Shown one piece after another: positions 61,708-64,000 of a DNA stretch of 64,000 nt. This DNA is from Haliclona indistincta (Eukaryota > Porifera > Demospongiae > Haplosclerida > Chalinidae). The notes beneath the pieces were generated by a model. It ran no database searches and had not been told where the DNA came from. It worked only from the letters and a program-made list of their open reading frames with translations. Position 1 is the stretch's first letter; the number at the start of each line of letters is the position of its first letter. The position numbers and the translations under genes were made by a program. Location of the stretch: contig OZ024787.1 in NCBI GenBank assembly GCA_964017065.1, positions 8,045,899-8,109,898 of the forward strand, written 5' to 3'.

Positions 61708-64000
61708 ATGGCGACTTGCGCAAATGGTTCGAAAGAAGGCTACCCAAACCCTGGGCCGCAGTTTATTCCAGTGGAAGGTATCATGAATAATCTTTATTTC
61801 ATGACTGAAAAGCAGTGGAATGATTGTCGATATACAGGAGACTTTGACTACATTGTAATCGGGTCTTCTTTTTGTGGATTAAGCTTCACCACGAGAGTCC
61901 TGCAAAGACAACCAGAGGCTAAGATTCTCATAATTGATCGTGGTGTTTACTTCCATCCAGAACATTTTCAAAATCTTCCTCCTGCATATTCACGCACAGT
62001 AGGTGGAAAATCAGAAACCTTCCACTGGAAAATTACCGAAGAAACTCACAACGGTGAGTACATCAAATACCAGCATGGAATGAACAATTTCTTTGGCGGT
62101 CGATCATCTTTCTGGAGTGGGTGGTGTCCTGAACCAACAGCAGACGAGATGGCAGAGTGGCCAGCTGAGGTGATAGAGAAGGTACACAAATATTTTCCTG
62201 ACGCCAAGTCGTTGCTGAATGTGATTCCAGCTAATGAGATTTCACCGAAAAATGATGAAAGTAAAATATTTGGAAAGCTCCAACATGTTGTTTACAATCG
62301 ACTGAAGAATGCTCCCAATGAAATACCTGAACTCACACGAGTTGACAATGCTCCCTTGGCCGTCAGAGCAGATATGTACAGGTTAGTTATAGTACTTGAA
62401 TGCTGGATATCACTATTATACAAGAGATAGTCTTTGTGCATTTGTCAGAATTTTCTCTGTTAATTGGGTTCACAATTAGGACTATTCCACTGGATCAAAG
62501 ACTAGTTGATATAGAACTTGTCACCTACGGCAAAGTTTAATTTTACTTAGACCGAGCAAAAACAGTGATTAGCGGCTACATAAACAGTCGCTGCACTTAG
62601 CTAGAACATAGTTAGCAGCAAATAGGAAACACAGAAGCGACCAGTGCAATGAAGTGCTTATTGCCGAATATTAATTGAATCACAAACAGTGCCGGGACAC
62701 CTAGAAAAACACTTGGCAGTAACCACCTCAGGTGACCGCATGCTCAAGATTATGGCATCACCAACAGCATAAAACTGGCATCAAAGGACAGATATATTCA
62801 ACTTGGGCCTGCTTTTTTACGAAGGCAAATTTTGCTAATTCGTGGGCGCTGTTCTAAAGAATAAGCACTACCATAGTTTGTATTTGTGAAGATGCATGTG
62901 CATGTACTCACAATGAATGCTCTGGTTGCCTTAAGTTTGCTTTTTTGGTTTGTATGTGCTGTTGTCAGAGAAATATAATTGCAGGCATCGGGAATAGCCA
63001 GAGCATAGGTGTGTAGCATGTCACAACACATCAACTCACATTGAATTCAGCGCAAACATTCCTTCACACTTCTAATAGTTATAAACACTGACAACTTTAC
63101 TTTATTAAAACCCACAACAAAATTTTGACTGCTAAGAGTAGACAGTCCGACAACGTTACAATGATAATTTTATGGTGGTTTAGGATGTTAACGTCCAATT
63201 ATTCAAGCTCGCCCATGTGCGTGCAAGGAGCCTGAAGTAAAATAATATAAGGAAATGTACTCGATCAAGTTGTGCATTCAGTGTTCACATACGTTGAGGA
63301 CAATAATTGTTCAAAATTTTCACTGCCGGGTTGACATATGAAAAGGCTTTAACTTGAAAAAAATGTTATTGTCTCTAAATGAATGTGTTTTCCATAAAGC
63401 TATAATACCAGTAATATGACATTATCCAAAGCAACCATGTAATGGGCTGTTTTCTACATGCAGGAATGTAGACTATCGCAAGTATGCTGTGTCAGGTCCT
63501 CTGCTTAGTCTTCTTCTGATAGCTCAGGAAAAAGCTAAGAATACTTCCCAAATTCCAGCATTGCAAGTAGTTTTGAACTGTACTGTGCAGAAGATACTCG
63601 AGACTTGCAGTGGAGCAGCAACAATGCTTGAAACAAGCAGAGGTGTCTTTATTCTTGGAAAGGCTAAACTCATTCTGGCCATGGGTACTTTACCTCCTAC
63701 TACTCTTATGCTCAATTCCTTTCCAAGGCTTGATAGAATTGGAACAAGATTTACCTCGCACTTCATCAGCTCAATCATAGCTCGAGTGCCAAAACCTGAA
63801 TCTTATGACTTTTCAACAAGATCGCTCTATAATCAATGTAGAGAAATGGGGAAACTACAAATGGCGGCTGTGTATATTGCAGGCAAACAACCAAAATCCA
63901 AGCATCAGTACCATATTCAACTTACTGCAGTAATTGATGAAACACCTATTGCCAACATTTATGATACAATGCGTCATCTACCAGATGTAGTAGCTGCTCC
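61708..64000 (+). CDS. GMC-type FAD-dependent oxidoreductase, 5' part (continues beyond right edge)
   Basis: Exon 1 is 61708-62381 and exon 2 begins at 63464 and runs open to the window end. ATG at 61708 (MATCANGSKEGYPNPGPQF). FAD-binding Rossmann segment: DFDYIVIGSSFCGLSFTTRV, where the usual GxGxxG is GSSFCG, followed by ILIIDRG. Downstream FGGRSSFWSGWCPEP matches the flavin-contacting GGRS.FW.GW segment of GMC/cholesterol-oxidase-like enzymes. Exon 2 has LILAMGTLPPTTLML, the second dinucleotide-fold strand where products are numbered in the family. The substrate is probably an alcohol or sugar, but this cannot be assigned. No signal peptide. The catalytic His region lies beyond the window. 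Confidence 0.75.
62382..63463 (+). other. Intron 1 of the oxidoreductase gene
   Basis: 1082 bp between donor AG|GTTAGT and acceptor GCAG|GAATG; much longer than most introns in the window. No recognisable element inside. Confidence 0.7.

Overview
The window reads as animal nuclear DNA, most plausibly a sponge (demosponge). It is AT-rich, with compact GT-AG introns, animal gene families (tomosyn/Lgl, SENP, TMEM184, SLC15, Ig/FN3 receptors, ankyrin-Roc-Death proteins), many small hAT-type elements and a Ngaro-like tyrosine-recombinase retrotransposon. A 200-base N run shows it comes from a draft assembly. The species is inferred, not proven. Exon chains were joined by hand; for most genes every exon phase closes and the summed length is an exact multiple of three.

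Layout. 0-9 kb: the 5' part of a tomosyn/Lgl-like gene (-), then a complete 13-exon SUMO protease (-), which shares a 151-bp divergent promoter with the first SLC15/POT transporter (+). 9-23 kb: two tandem POT transporters, each followed tail-to-tail at about 200 bp by a small type I membrane protein gene (-). The first small gene carries an Ig domain; the second has lost it. Between the two pairs lies a large 15-exon Ig/FN3 receptor (+) built from phase-1 domain exons, with a duplicated Ig-FN3-FN3-FN3 cassette. 24.6-28.1 kb: an intronless beta-helix plus multi-TM protein (-). 29.4-32.6 kb: a third Ig-type receptor (-), with an Ig exon homologous to that of the first small gene. 34.3-37.5 kb: a TMEM184 gene (-).

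37.7-43.5 kb and 53.6-55.9 kb: an array of papain-family (C1A) genes (+), five intact and one broken, in which the catalytic Cys-Trp pair is gone although the active-site His and Asn remain. The two parts are separated by an intronless GNAT gene (-), a dead Ngaro-like element with split direct repeats and internal palindromic minisatellites, and a zinc-finger/FAR1-like transposon-derived fragment split by a hAT MITE. 56.7-60.7 kb: an ankyrin-Roc GTPase-COR-Death gene (+). 61.7 kb to the end: a GMC-type FAD oxidoreductase (+), incomplete at the window edge.

The two most unusual features are the cluster of Ig/FN3 type I receptors derived in part from a duplicated transporter-receptor pair, and the tandem array of predicted non-catalytic cathepsin-like proteins with shared promoter motifs. 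Several genes carry single frameshifts, some in homopolymers. This may reflect assembly errors as much as real pseudogenes.
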